A stretch of 64,000 bases of DNA from Sediminibacillus halophilus (GCF_900103695.1 NZ_FNHF01000001.1:1274961-1338960); one strand, 5' to 3'. Positions 36,862-46,382 are shown, counted from the stretch's first letter. Notes: a model not told the origin generated them from the letters alone. A program made the numbers and translations.

Positions 36862-38112
36862 TCAAGATTTTTTAGAAAGCTGTAATGCTTTTTTAAAGTC
36901 CTTTAACGAAGATGCTTTGCCGTACATTAAAACACCTCCGCGATAAACCCGTGCTCCCAATGCCGCCAGCAAAGCTATCGAAGCAAGCATGATGACGATT
37001 GATAAGGCAACTTCCCATGCCGGAATATCCAGCATGCCCACTCGCAGGAACATTAGCATCGGGGTAAAAAACGGGATATAAGAAGTGACTGTCACGAAAC
37101 TGGATTCAGGCATATTCAAACCGAACATGGCGATGAAAAAGGCGATCATCACCAGAAAGATCATCGGCATCATCAGCTGCTGTACATCTTCGATGCGGCT
37201 GACGAGAGAGCCGAGCATCGCCGCCAGCGTCGCGTACAACAAATAACCAAGTACAAAAAATACAATTCCATAGATAAAAGTGGAAGCCGTCACTCCAGAT
37301 AGGCCAAAGTATTCAAAAACGCCGCCTGTCATTTCAGATTGTTTTTGTTGCAGGACGATATAACCGACTACAATAAACAAACCGACTTGGGTCAAACCGA
37401 GCAGTGCTATCCCAAGTATCTTGGCAAACATCTGACTCACCGGTGAAGCGCTGGAAATCAAAATTTCCATGACTCGCGATGTTTTTTCATTCGCAATATC
37501 CATGGCAATCATATTGCCATACGTTATCACTGATATATATAGCAGAAACAAGATAATATATACGAGACCGCGAGCCTCACTCAATTCTTCTTCTGTTTTG
37601 GCGCTCTCTTTCAACGCCACTGCTTCAAATGCAACTGGTTGATAAATTTCCTCAAGCTGTGACTGATCGATGCCTGCATTGTTCGTTGCCATGGCTACTT
37701 TGATTTGTTGCAATTGTTGCTCCAACGTATTGCTCAGTTCAGATGAGGCGATTTGGTTAGCGTAATAAGATGCCTGCGGCAAATTTTGTTCGCCATAGCT
37801 TATGGAAAGAAAGGCCTCGTACTCTTCTTCCTCAACAGCCTGTTTTGCTTCTTCCGCTGTTCCTTCATATTGCTCCAGTGTGACATCAGAAGCCGTGTTT
37901 TCCACACTCTCTTTTAGCGGAGCGAAGATGTCTCCCGTTTCATCGAGAACCGCTACTTGTCTATCTTTCTCACTATCAAACAAATCGATAATCGAATTGA
38001 TATTCGCCAATCCCACGATAACGAGTAAAGCGATGATGTTGGTGATCAAAAATGACTTCGTTTTGAAACGGGTCATGTATGTATGGGACAAGACGATCCA
38101 AAATTTACTCAT
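36862..38112 (-). CDS. yhaP: ABC-2 type exporter permease NatB/YhaP
   Basis: 416 residues. One N-terminal helix, a large outside domain (about 45-175) and five C-terminal membrane helices, the NatB/YhaP arrangement. RGLVYIILFLLYISVITYGNMIAMDIANEKTSRVMEILISS-type motif identifies the family. Probably exports Na+ or a small toxic compound with NatA. ATG 38112 follows GCAGGTG; GTG 38121 is within natA. Overlaps natA by eight bases. Confidence 0.88.
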   Translation of the reverse strand: MSKFWIVLSHTYMTRFKTKSFLITNIIALLVIVGLANINSIIDLFDSEKDRQVAVLDETGDIFAPLKESVENTASDVTLEQYEGTAEEAKQAVEEEEYEAFLSISYGEQNLPQASYYANQIASSELSNTLEQQLQQIKVAMATNNAGIDQSQLEEIYQPVAFEAVALKESAKTEEELSEARGLVYIILFLLYISVITYGNMIAMDIANEKTSRVMEILISSASPVSQMFAKILGIALLGLTQVGLFIVVGYIVLQQKQSEMTGGVFEYFGLSGVTASTFIYGIVFFVLGYLLYATLAAMLGSLVSRIEDVQQLMMPMIFLVMIAFFIAMFGLNMPESSFVTVTSYIPFFTPMLMFLRVGMLDIPAWEVALSIVIMLASIALLAALGARVYRGGVLMYGKASSLKDFKKALQLSKKS

Positions 38113-39004
38113 AAGATGCACCTGCTTTCTCTATGAAAATATCGTTCAAGGACGGCTCTTCAAGAGCAAACCTTCTCACAAACCCTCGATCGTGAAGGGC
38201 AGTCAGCACATCCTGCGATACCGCTTCATCATTGATCTGCAGCTCGCATCCTTCTGTCGTTGCTTTGTAATCAACGACACCGACAAGATCCTTTAAAAAT
38301 GATAAGTCAAAATCAGCATGAATAAATACGTTTTTCTTGCCAAAAGCACGCTTGATTTCTTTTAAGGATCCATGAACGACTGGACTGCCATGCTGCATGA
38401 TGCATAAATACTCACAAAGCTCTTCCACATGCTCCATCCGGTGGGATGAAAACACAATCGAAGTTCCCTGACTTTTTAAGTCCACTACAGCCTGCTTAAG
38501 CATTTCTACATTGACGGGATCCAAACCGGAGAATGGCTCATCCAGTATCAACAACTTGGGCCGGTGAATGACAGCGGAAATAAATTGTATTTTTTGCTGG
38601 TTTCCCTTTGATAGTTCCTCAATTTTTTTATCTAAATAAGCAGGTACACGAAATTTTTCCAGCCAGCTTTTTAATTCAGCGACGATTTCATTTTTTTGCA
38701 TGCCGCGCAGCCGGCCAAGATAGATAATTTGGTCCTTGACCGTCAGTTTGGGATATAAACCACGTTCTTCGGGTAAATACCCGATTGCATCACTGTTACT
38801 GTAATTGATTTTTTTGCCATCCCAATCGATGCTTCCCTCTGTAATATCAAGCAGCCCCAGTATCATGCGGAATGTTGTCGTTTTACCTGCCCCATTCGCC
38901 CCCAAGAAGCCGAAAATTTGACCTTCTGGAATTTCCAGTGACAGATTGTTAACCGCGGTGAAGTCACCGAAGCGCTTGGTAACATTACTAATTTTTAATG
39001 TCAT
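38105..39004 (-). CDS. yhaQ: ABC exporter ATPase NatA/YhaQ
   Basis: 299 residues. Walker A GANGAGKTT, signature LSKGNQQK, Walker B LLILDEPFSGLDP, H-loop SSHR, and a C-terminal DUF4162-like regulatory domain. Energises YhaP. The order yhaQ-yhaP-(repeat)-yhaO-yhaN matches B. subtilis. ATG 39004 has AGGAGATG upstream. Confidence 0.9.
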   Translation of the reverse strand: MTLKISNVTKRFGDFTAVNNLSLEIPEGQIFGFLGANGAGKTTTFRMILGLLDITEGSIDWDGKKINYSNSDAIGYLPEERGLYPKLTVKDQIIYLGRLRGMQKNEIVAELKSWLEKFRVPAYLDKKIEELSKGNQQKIQFISAVIHRPKLLILDEPFSGLDPVNVEMLKQAVVDLKSQGTSIVFSSHRMEHVEELCEYLCIMQHGSPVVHGSLKEIKRAFGKKNVFIHADFDLSFLKDLVGVVDYKATTEGCELQINDEAVSQDVLTALHDRGFVRRFALEEPSLNDIFIEKAGASYE

Positions 39005-39385
39005 AGAACATCTCCTCTCCCCATCTCCCCTGTAATTACGTTCTATCTAAACGAAAAGTTCCGTTTTCATTATATATTTTTCTATTGAAAGGGTATAGGG
39101 TTATAAGGTGTTTTTGTACCATTAAATTTAAAAATAGGAAGTAACGTACACTTTTTTTCAATTTGACTTAGACCGATATCGCAGCTATCGAAGAAATACT
39201 CTTCCTCCATTTTCATACAACCAAAACATCGGTTAAGGGACCGGCAAGAAGGAAGTGAATTTCCATAAAATTATTTGGTATTTCTGAACAATAGCAACAA
39301 GCTGTTTAAAAGCTTTATTCTTAAAAGGAATTTGGCCAGGTAACAAAGAATAAGTATACGGAATTATCATGTAGGAGGGTAATTA
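39005..39385. other. natA-yhzD intergenic region
   Basis: 380 bp between divergent natA and yhzD. AT-rich, with no coding frame, hairpin of note or repeat copy. Promoters of both genes must lie here. Confidence 0.5.
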
Positions 39386-39571
39386 GTGAAAACTTATGTA
39401 CTGACTGTATTTGACCAGGAAGGAAAAAAACTGCTGGAGGAAACCTTCGAAGCAGCAAGTGATAAAGACGCTGAAAAAATCGGTACAAATCGGCTCGAAG
39501 ATTTGGAATATAGTAACTATACGCACCGCTGTGTTTCTCCGGATGGGAAACTTGTATTGTTTCATCGTTGA
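39386..39571 (+). CDS. yhzD: YhzD family small protein
   Basis: 61 residues, the length of B. subtilis YhzD. Single alpha/beta domain starting MKTYVLTVFDQEGKKLLEE and ending HRCVSPDGKLVLFHR. Function unknown. Start is GTG 39386 with AGGAGGG six bases upstream. Confidence 0.8.
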   Translation: MKTYVLTVFDQEGKKLLEETFEAASDKDAEKIGTNRLEDLEYSNYTHRCVSPDGKLVLFHR

Positions 39572-39692
39572 CAACATCTGCTTGTCTTTTAACAAGCTCT
39601 TACGACAAGTTAAAGCAGTGCTGCTAAGACAGAGAGAAAATCCTCGAAGGGGTGATGCGCTTTCACGCCTAAGATGAAAACATTATGATTAA

Positions 39693-39725
39693 AAAAGCAG
39701 CCCCATCCATGGATGGGGCTGCTTC
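39693..39725. terminator. Terminator between yhzD and yheA
   Basis: Stem AAGCAGCCCCATCC/GGATGGGGCTGCTT with a loop of four bases, six As before it, six bases past the yheA stop. On the minus strand the stem is followed by a T run. Confidence 0.85.
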
Positions 39726-39731
39726 TCTGCC

Positions 39732-40088
39732 TTACTGCTGCTGATCCGGGTTACCGTACAACTCTTCTAACGGTTTCGTAATAATTTTACTTACATCATT
39801 AATAACGACGTTCAGTCGTTGTTCTTCTTCCATCAGTTTGGAAATATCCGGATGTTGTTGAACCAATTCTACAACACCTTTTGCTTTTTCTACTTCTTCT
39901 TCGGTGATTTCCTGGCCTTGCATTTGTTTTTCTTGAAGCTGCATTTGGGTAGTACGGAAATCATCAAACATTTTTTTCGCCGATTCATCGGCCATTACCT
40001 TATCGTAAGCTTGTTTCAGCCCTTTAAATTCATCACTTTCACGGATTGCCTTTTCCAGATCATAGGCACTGTCATAAATATTCGCCAT
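39732..40088 (-). CDS. yheA: YlbF/YmcA-family protein YheA
   Basis: 118 residues, all helical, with DEFKGLKQAYDKVMADESAKKMFDDF and the acidic coiled coil typical of the YlbF/YmcA/YheA family. Family members YlbF and YmcA affect RNase Y activity and development, but a function for YheA is not established. ATG 40088 has AGGAGG upstream. Followed downstream by its terminator and preceded by yheB. Confidence 0.87.
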   Translation of the reverse strand: MANIYDSAYDLEKAIRESDEFKGLKQAYDKVMADESAKKMFDDFRTTQMQLQEKQMQGQEITEEEVEKAKGVVELVQQHPDISKLMEEEQRLNVVINDVSKIITKPLEELYGNPDQQQ

Positions 40089-40190
40089 TTGTAAAATCCT
40101 CCTAATTTTTGCGTTCTCACGCTACTTTCCCCACTATAACAAACCTAAAATACAATGTATAGTCATAGGGATGAAAGACGGAGGGTCCCT

Positions 40191-41330
40191 CTAGTTCAGC
40201 AGCGTAACAATCAGTCCCTGGATAAAACCAATCGCTCCTCCAAGCAATGCTCCCAGATAGGTAATCATCTTGAACTCCCGTCTGGATATGTCCAGTACCA
40301 ACTGCTCAATCCGTTTGGTGGGAAATGCCTCTACTTCTTTTTCAACAATTTCAGCCAGGTGGAGGCTGTCCATCAATTTTTCCATCCGCTCGCCAAGCGT
40401 ACTCGAAATTTTATCCACCATATTTGGAACCATATTAGTCAGGATTTGCTGTTTAAAGGGCCCTGTCCATGCCTGAATGGATTTATTCAACCATCGGTCG
40501 ACTGGAACGAACCGGGAAACCACTTGACCGATCAGACCAGCAATTTCATCTGGCCCCACTTTTTCTTCAAGTTGGCCGATTGTGGTCTGGTAGTAAAGGC
40601 GTTCCACTTCCTGACCGAGCATCTTTTCAATGATAGTGCCAGCCTCCTCCGACCTGACATAATCGACAAGTAATGGCTGAATTTTGTCGGCAAGACCCTC
40701 ATTCCCTAGAAAAGAGGAAATCATATTTCCGAAAAAACCCTTCCCATCCAGATAATTCTCCACGATGGTGCCTATTTTATTTCTTGCTTCTGTACTGGAT
40801 AAATATTCCGCCAGTTTATCCTGGGCAAACTTGCCGGCACGGCTTACTCCATTATTGAGTTTTTGTTCCCATTCTGGCGGTAAAAATTCATGTAAAGTCT
40901 GTTCGTGAATAGCCGAGACAAACTCCCGATATTGTTTCCCTGACAACTCGGCAATTTTCTCTCTGACATCCCGCTCGTTCACAGTGAATCCTAAAGATGC
41001 CAATGCTTCTTTTAAGGTTGCATTGCTTTCAAGCAGGCTCGCTGTTTCCTTTTGCGCCCAACTCGTCAGTTGTTTTTGGAAGATAGGTTGCTGCAGCTTT
41101 TTTCTGATTCCAGAAGGGGTCAGCAGGTGTTCCACCACCATGCGTCCCAATTGTCTGGCCAGCTCATCCCTACGCTTTGGAATCAATCCAGGAGTGAATG
41201 GAAGCTTCCATGATCCCAGATATTTAGCCTCATAAGGACGAAACAACATTTTAATCGCCAGCGAATTTGTCAATCCGCCAATAATTGCTCCTATTACGAT
41301 CATCATGATGATCAATACAATTGCTGACAC
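40191..41330 (-). CDS. yheB: DUF445 membrane protein YheB
   Basis: 379 residues. N-terminal helix IIMMIVIGAIIGGLTNSLAIKMLFRP and a C-terminal helix ALLGGAIGFIQGLIVTLLN anchor a long, charged helical domain, the DUF445 pattern. Function unknown. Start is GTG 41330 with GAGAGG upstream. Adjacent to yheA as in B. subtilis, and divergent from yheD. Confidence 0.88.
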   Translation of the reverse strand: MSAIVLIIMMIVIGAIIGGLTNSLAIKMLFRPYEAKYLGSWKLPFTPGLIPKRRDELARQLGRMVVEHLLTPSGIRKKLQQPIFQKQLTSWAQKETASLLESNATLKEALASLGFTVNERDVREKIAELSGKQYREFVSAIHEQTLHEFLPPEWEQKLNNGVSRAGKFAQDKLAEYLSSTEARNKIGTIVENYLDGKGFFGNMISSFLGNEGLADKIQPLLVDYVRSEEAGTIIEKMLGQEVERLYYQTTIGQLEEKVGPDEIAGLIGQVVSRFVPVDRWLNKSIQAWTGPFKQQILTNMVPNMVDKISSTLGERMEKLMDSLHLAEIVEKEVEAFPTKRIEQLVLDISRREFKMITYLGALLGGAIGFIQGLIVTLLN

Positions 41331-41443
41331 TTTTACATCGACCTCTCTTTTTCAATTGCTTGCCAGAGTTCCCACGCATGTAGCGGGAACTTCCACATAT
41401 AATTGGTTAGTAGAACATGCTATCAACGGGAGGGGATTTTGCG

Positions 41444-42775
41444 ATGGAAACATTCAAGATTAAATTTTATCCTGGCAACCATAGCCGGATGATTGTTCCT
41501 TACCGTCATTTAGAAAAGTTTCAGGATACAACAGAGATACAATACGGCCCCATTCACTCCCCTGTTGAAACGCTTGTCCACGATAAAGATACTGAAACGT
41601 TATACATCTCTTCCCGCTTGAAGGGCGTGCTCAACCTGCACAAAAGCTCTTCCTTCACAGTGAATTTTCAAAAAAACCGATGTATCATCCTGTTGACGAT
41701 GGGTATCTTTACTGCCGGTTTCTCTGGAAATCATTTTCTTACAGATGAACGCTCCCCTATTTTCCTCCGGTTAATTCGGGCTGGAGAAAAGATAGGGATG
41801 CAGGCTCTGATTTTTGGCCACCAGCATATCGACCGCGACAACGCACATATCCACGCCTTTTATTTTGAAAATGGGAGCTGGAAGCAAGGACGCTTTCCAA
41901 TACCCAAGGTGATTTACAATCGAATTCCCAATCGTAAAACAGAACACCACCCGGAAGTTATCCGGGCCAAATCCACTCTGACTGAACAAGCAGTTTTGTT
42001 TAACAACAGTTTTTTTAACAAATGGGAAATTTATCAATACATGATGAAAGACCCGGCATGTTCTTTTCTTGTACCGGAAACTATTTTACACCCTTCCGAG
42101 AAAAAAATCGAAACAATGCTCAAAAAATATAATGTATATATCAAACCGATTCATGGTAGCAGAGGGAACGGGATCATCAAGTGCCGTAACCTCCCTGCCG
42201 GTGAACTGGAGTGCCATTACTACTTGGAGGACAAACCGCAGGTAAACCGTTACGAAAAACCCGCAGCATTTTTTCAACAGCACTTCCCGAATGGAATGGA
42301 AGGTTACATTGCCCAGCAGGAAATCGACTTAGTTCAAAAGAGAAAAAGCCCGCTTGATTTTCGTGTCCATGTCAACAAGAACCATCGAAACAGTTGGGAA
42401 GTCCCACTTATATGCGCAAAATTCGCCGGAAAGGGAAGCTTGACCACCCATGTGAAACGTGGTGGAAAAGTATTGCTGGTTGAAGAGGTATTTGGGGAAG
42501 AAGAAGGAAAAAAACTTAAAAAAAGACTTGAATCAATGGCTCTGTTAGTTGCTGGGAAGATCGATAAAAACTATCCAACAACGATTGGGGAAATCGGCAT
42601 TGATTTCGGGATCGACAAAGAGGGGCGTGTCTGGCTGTTTGAGGTCAATTCTAAGCCTGGCTATGGATTCCTCCAACACCCGAAACTCCAGGAGCATGCG
42701 GAGACCGTGCTGGCCTTCCCGTTTCAATTTGCCTTCTACTTAACCAATCTGCAAGAAAGATTAAACAAGGAATGA
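41444..42775 (+). CDS. yheD: Spore coat-associated ATP-grasp protein YheD/YheC
   Basis: 443 residues, close to YheD (453). The C-terminal half is an ATP-grasp-like domain: YIKPIHGSRGNGIIK, a central QQEIDLVQKRKSPLDFRV and the metal-binding end GEIGIDFGIDKEGRVWLFEVNSKPG. The N-terminal half is a YheC/D-specific beta domain. In B. subtilis the proteins are spore-coat associated and their chemistry is unknown. ATG 41444 has GGGAGGGG upstream. Confidence 0.85.
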   Translation: METFKIKFYPGNHSRMIVPYRHLEKFQDTTEIQYGPIHSPVETLVHDKDTETLYISSRLKGVLNLHKSSSFTVNFQKNRCIILLTMGIFTAGFSGNHFLTDERSPIFLRLIRAGEKIGMQALIFGHQHIDRDNAHIHAFYFENGSWKQGRFPIPKVIYNRIPNRKTEHHPEVIRAKSTLTEQAVLFNNSFFNKWEIYQYMMKDPACSFLVPETILHPSEKKIETMLKKYNVYIKPIHGSRGNGIIKCRNLPAGELECHYYLEDKPQVNRYEKPAAFFQQHFPNGMEGYIAQQEIDLVQKRKSPLDFRVHVNKNHRNSWEVPLICAKFAGKGSLTTHVKRGGKVLLVEEVFGEEEGKKLKKRLESMALLVAGKIDKNYPTTIGEIGIDFGIDKEGRVWLFEVNSKPGYGFLQHPKLQEHAETVLAFPFQFAFYLTNLQERLNKE

Positions 42776-42823
42776 ATCACCTCCTTCTTAGCAATCCTAT
42801 TAAGATAAGGAGGTGGTGAAGTA

Positions 42824-43000
42824 GTGAATAAAAATGGGCAGTCTTTTTTTAAGGATAAGAAAACCTACGAACTTGATGTCGACCGAATGATCAATGAGGG
42901 ACTTGCTGGCGGAACTGTACGTGCAAATAAAGAACGGAGTCAGATCGAAGAAAGCCGCGACTTGCCACGGCAGGAGCAGCCCTTTTCTGATCCCGAGTAA
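42824..43000 (+). CDS. 58-residue hydrophilic protein, unrecognised
   Basis: Not recognised. GTG 42824 has AAGGAGGTGGTG upstream. The protein is charged and soluble, with a Gly-rich centre DRMINEGLAGGTVRANKERS followed by ESRDLPRQEQP. It is in the sporulation-linked yheD neighbourhood and begins 48 bases after yheD, so co-transcription is likely. A spore role is only a guess. Confidence 0.6.
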   Translation: MNKNGQSFFKDKKTYELDVDRMINEGLAGGTVRANKERSQIEESRDLPRQEQPFSDPE

Positions 43001-43041
43001 TGCTGCAAAGTCCTTTTTCCGGGAGAAAAGCTTATGTAGCT

Positions 43042-43300
43042 GGGACAAAAGCATGGTCACCAAAAGTCAATACCGAACGAATTCAAAACGCTAATCGAAT
43101 TCGCTCGGTATTTTTGTTTTGTAAAATCCTTAGATAGACTTTCTTTTTTCTGGTTTTGTGATTTAGTGATTCCTATCGCACTAGCAAGATACTGCGCGAA
43201 GTACTTTACCGGGGTGGAATAGTCGCCATTTTCCCTTGGCCACTGAAGTTTTTTCTACACATCTTATCCAGTTATCGTTCGTTTTTTTAGGGGTTCGATT
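43042..43300. mobile_element. MITE-like element 3, right end worn
   Basis: Left end GGGACAAAAGCATGGTCACC leads into a family hairpin. The interior has GCAAGATACTGCGCGAAGTA and CCGGGGTGGAATAGTCG, shared with element 1. The right end has ATCGTTCGTTTTTTT but no clean GTCCC boundary, so its limit is uncertain. Confidence 0.5.
43069..43115. repeat. CCGAACGA hairpin, copy 8 with paired arm changes
   Basis: Arms AATACCGAACGAATTC and GAATTCGCTCGGTATT. The AA-to-TA change in the left arm is matched in the right arm. It lies 69 bp past the 58-residue gene. Confidence 0.75.
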
Positions 43301-43465
43301 AGTTTTCTCCAGATTGTGGACCTGCCCACTAAGCACTAGCACACCATTCACCTTTATGCTTTCCCCTCTTTTCTTCTGCGGACAAAACGCTTTAAACTCA
43401 TTCAAGTCTGCCGTGCTTGTCCTTTTTGGTATAATGAAAGAAACAGGAAGAAGGAGACAGTTTTT

Positions 43466-44362
43466 ATGATCAACAAGCTACGTGCCGTTTTTCCCGGACT
43501 GATTGAATACCACCCCGAGAAGCAGCCGGACATAGATGCTTACCGATGGTTTACTACGGATAAAAACGAAATAGTCGGCATTCCGGAAAAGGAACTTTCG
43601 GAAAAGGATCTGCTTCTCCTGGGAGCCTTCCTTCAACCTTATCATTTCCACCAGGCTCCAATGAATCAGCAGGAACTTGCCTGGACGGAACTGCTTTTTC
43701 GCGGCACACAGCCTGATTTGTTGTCGGAAATAAAGGGAGAAACTTACCGCTTTATTTATTTTCACTTGTCTGAAGCCGATACTGAACCAGCATCTTTTCG
43801 GGAGGCCATTGCCAGCTTTTATCCTGAATTCGTCCCCATCGTTTGGATTTCAGCTAATCAAGGGATCATCGTTGAACAAGGGCGCGAGCCAGATGACGGG
43901 GAAATAAGCTATGGACAGATCACCGATTTGTTGATGAGCGATTTTTATATGAAAGTCCATCTTTTTATCGGACCCTCTTTTTCCGATTTAGCACAGGCTC
44001 GCAAGCATTTTCAAAAAGGGGCTGAATGGTTTGAAACGATCCGCAAATACAACAAAGGCTCTGTCGTATCTTTTATCGATGCTGTTCCTTATCTCTTCTT
44101 GTCGCAGTCGAGCGTCAGAAACAAAGAAATTGTTTCCGCTGTTTTCCAAGATACGTTAGAGGAGAAAGAATTGTTGGCGACCATTCAGACGTTTCTTGAA
44201 TGTAACTCCAATGCCACCATGGCTGCCAAGAAACTATACATGCACCGCAACAGCCTCCAGTACCGGGTGGACAAATTCATCGAAAAAACCGGAATCGACG
44301 TCAAACAGTTCAAGGGTGCTTTAACGGTTTATTTAGCGTTAATGATCAACCAAATACGCTGA
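43466..44362 (+). CDS. PucR/CdaR-type helix-turn-helix regulator
   Basis: 298 residues. The C-terminal PucR-type helix-turn-helix FLECNSNATMAAKKLYMHRNSLQYRVDKFIEKTGID is clear (about 250-285). The N-terminal 200 residues form a divergent sensory domain with no recognised ligand pocket. It lies 125 bp upstream of msmX on the same strand, so it may control that gene or sugar use. ATG 43466 follows AAGGAG by several bases. Confidence 0.8.
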   Translation: MINKLRAVFPGLIEYHPEKQPDIDAYRWFTTDKNEIVGIPEKELSEKDLLLLGAFLQPYHFHQAPMNQQELAWTELLFRGTQPDLLSEIKGETYRFIYFHLSEADTEPASFREAIASFYPEFVPIVWISANQGIIVEQGREPDDGEISYGQITDLLMSDFYMKVHLFIGPSFSDLAQARKHFQKGAEWFETIRKYNKGSVVSFIDAVPYLFLSQSSVRNKEIVSAVFQDTLEEKELLATIQTFLECNSNATMAAKKLYMHRNSLQYRVDKFIEKTGIDVKQFKGALTVYLALMINQIR

Positions 44363-44412
44363 ATTGGTAAGTGTGCACAAAACCAACTGCAAGACTTTGT
44401 GCACCTCGTCCA

Positions 44413-44441
44413 TTTACCTTTAACAAACAACTGCGTACAAT
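44413..44441 (+). promoter_or_regulatory. msmX promoter
   Basis: TTTACC (44413-44418) and TACAAT (44436-44441) with 17-base spacing. The start would be near 44448, just before the cre-like site. Confidence 0.5.
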
Positions 44442-44453
44442 GAACCTATCAAA

Positions 44454-44467
44454 TAAAAACGCTTACA
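44454..44467 (+). promoter_or_regulatory. cre-like CcpA site before msmX
   Basis: TAAAAACGCTTACA matches the cre consensus TGWNANCGNTNWCA except at position 2. It lies just downstream of the predicted transcription start, a common position for CcpA repression. It would place the shared sugar ATPase under glucose control. Confidence 0.5.
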
Positions 44468-44487
44468 TAAAGCGGGAGGAGATAAAC

Positions 44488-45585
44488 ATGGCTGAACTTA
44501 GTCTGAAGAACATTTACAAAGTCTACGATAAAAACGTAACAGCGGTCGAGGATTTCAATCTGGAAATCGCTGATAAAGAATTTGTGGTATTTGTCGGTCC
44601 TTCCGGCTGCGGAAAGTCCACTACTTTAAGAATGATTGCCGGTTTGGAAGAAATTTCAGACGGAGATTTTTATATTGATAACACTCGTATGAATGATGTG
44701 GCCCCGAAGGATCGCGACATCGCTATGGTATTCCAAAACTATGCCTTGTATCCGCATATGAATGTGTATGACAACATGGCTTTTGGACTGAAGCTCCGTA
44801 AATTCAAAAAAGACGAAATCGACCAGCGCGTTCAAAACGCTGCAAAGATTCTTGGTCTTGAGGGTTACCTTGACCGTAAGCCGAAGGCACTGTCAGGTGG
44901 TCAGCGTCAGCGTGTTGCACTTGGTCGTGCCATTGTACGGGATGCCAAAGTGTTCCTGATGGATGAGCCGCTTTCCAACCTGGATGCAAAGCTGCGTGTC
45001 CAAATGCGCGCAGAAATCCAAAAGCTGCATAAACGTCTGCAGACCACTACCATTTACGTTACCCACGATCAGACGGAAGCAATGACAATGGCCACCCGTC
45101 TTGTTGTATTGAAGGATGGTATCATCCAGCAGGTGGGGGCGCCAAAGGAAGTGTATGATAAACCGGAAAACGTATTTGTTGGTGGGTTTATCGGTTCTCC
45201 TTCCATGAACTTCCTGACCGGTACTTTGAATGAAGGCGAATTCCAAATTGGGGATATTAAAATCCAGGTTCCGGAAGGAAAAATGAAAACCCTCCGTGCC
45301 CAAAATTATGTAGGAAAAGAATTGCTTCTTGGCATTCGTCCAGAAGACATGCACGATGAACCAGTATTTATTGAGTCGACTCCGGGTACAAAAATTTCTG
45401 CTACCATCGATGTTGCCGAATTGATGGGATCTGAATCCTATCTTTACTCCAAAGTAAACGATCAGGATTTCATTGCCCGTGTAGATTCACGGACAGACAT
45501 TAATGGCGGAGAAAAGATCGACTTGGCCCTTGATATGAACAAAGCCCACTTTTTCGATATAGATTCTGAATTAAGAATTAGATAA
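44488..45585 (+). CDS. msmX: Multi-sugar ABC importer ATPase MsmX/UgpC
   Basis: 365 residues. Walker A GPSGCGKST, Q-loop, signature LSGGQRQRVALGRA, Walker B VFLMDEPLSNLDAKLR, then the C-terminal OB/TOBE regulatory domain. MsmX-type ATPases energise several oligosaccharide importers that lack their own ATPase; no permease or binding protein is nearby, which fits. ATG 44488 follows GGGAGGAG. A long upstream extension in frame is unlikely. Confidence 0.93.
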   Translation: MAELSLKNIYKVYDKNVTAVEDFNLEIADKEFVVFVGPSGCGKSTTLRMIAGLEEISDGDFYIDNTRMNDVAPKDRDIAMVFQNYALYPHMNVYDNMAFGLKLRKFKKDEIDQRVQNAAKILGLEGYLDRKPKALSGGQRQRVALGRAIVRDAKVFLMDEPLSNLDAKLRVQMRAEIQKLHKRLQTTTIYVTHDQTEAMTMATRLVVLKDGIIQQVGAPKEVYDKPENVFVGGFIGSPSMNFLTGTLNEGEFQIGDIKIQVPEGKMKTLRAQNYVGKELLLGIRPEDMHDEPVFIESTPGTKISATIDVAELMGSESYLYSKVNDQDFIARVDSRTDINGGEKIDLALDMNKAHFFDIDSELRIR

Positions 45586-45593
45586 GTGTTTTG

Positions 45594-45633
45594 GAGCAGC
45601 AAGCATTCCCCCAAGCTTGTTGCTCTATTTTTA
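45594..45633. terminator. Terminator after msmX
   Basis: Stem GAGCAGCAAGC/GCTTGTTGCTC followed by TATTTTTAT, nine bases after the msmX stop. It faces the convergent zinc-ribbon gene. Confidence 0.85.
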
Positions 45634-45885
45634 TTACTTCACAACTTCCTGTATTACTTCCGTTTTCTGCGTATCACAGCCTAAACACTGAAATAAATGG
45701 ACACAAGTATGACTGCTCCTGGAATCTTTTACTCCATCGACAGTCTTGGCGATTTCAATATCGAGATACGGACTATAATCCCCCATGAAGTCAACCAATT
45801 TCCCTTGATCGGTCATCTCTCCCCCACACTCTGAGCACGCTCTTTGAACCGTTCTCATACCATTGCAAAGTGGACAAGCATACAT
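45634..45885 (-). CDS. Small zinc-ribbon protein
   Basis: 83 residues. Two N-terminal cysteine pairs (CPLC and CSEC) separated by 10 residues form a DnaJ-like zinc ribbon; a third pair CLGC... near the C-terminus may add a site. The middle contains DFMGDYSPYLDIE. Function is not known. ATG 45885 lies after a GGAAGGGAG ribosome site. It is convergent with msmX. Confidence 0.7.
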   Translation of the reverse strand: MYACPLCNGMRTVQRACSECGGEMTDQGKLVDFMGDYSPYLDIEIAKTVDGVKDSRSSHTCVHLFQCLGCDTQKTEVIQEVVK

Positions 45886-46178
45886 GATCAGTTATCTCCC
45901 TTCCAAGTATAACGTGTACCGTTTCTCTTCCAGATATTCCTTTAAAAAGACTTTGGTATTATTCTCTCCTGATTGTTCATTCCATTAACAGAATGTTTCA
46001 ACATGACAGAAATGTCTTTGCTTGAGAGGGTGTCTTCGCTCTAAACAGACAAAAACCCGGACTAAATAAAGTTAGGGGGGGGGAGCAACACTCCTATGAA
46101 AAGCATCTTTAAAATTTCCTGAAAAGTAAGTAGGAGAGACACCTGATTAGGTGTCTCTCCCTGCCATTATTGATTCAC

Positions 46179-46382
46179 TTATGATTGTTGAGTACCACCC
46201 ATTTGTTGTTGGGCAGTTCTTACAAGACGTTTCGTGATTTCTCCACCAACAGATCCGTTGGCACGAGAGGTGGTATCAGCGCCAAGGTTAACGCCGAATT
46301 CTTGTGCGATTTCGACTTTCATTTGATCTAAAGCTTGTTCTACTCCTGGAACTAGCAATTGATTGTTGTTGTTGCTTGCCAT
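46179..46382 (-). CDS. Alpha/beta-type small acid-soluble spore protein (copy 1)
   Basis: 67 residues. Contains the two SASP signatures: [10 protein letters not shown], the GPR protease cleavage region, and [15 protein letters not shown]. SASPs coat and protect DNA in spores and feed amino acids to germination. ATG 46382 has AGGAGGTGAT four bases upstream; the three-residue extension is not used. Differs from copy 2 at only a few residues. Confidence 0.95.
   Translation of the reverse strand: MASNNNNQLLVPGVEQALDQMKVEIAQEFGVNLGADTTSRANGSVGGEITKRLVRTAQQQMGGTQQS

Noticed and set aside
46131-46163. Terminator after SASP copy 1
   Set aside because: A good stem is present, but no T run follows on the minus strand, so it was not called a terminator.
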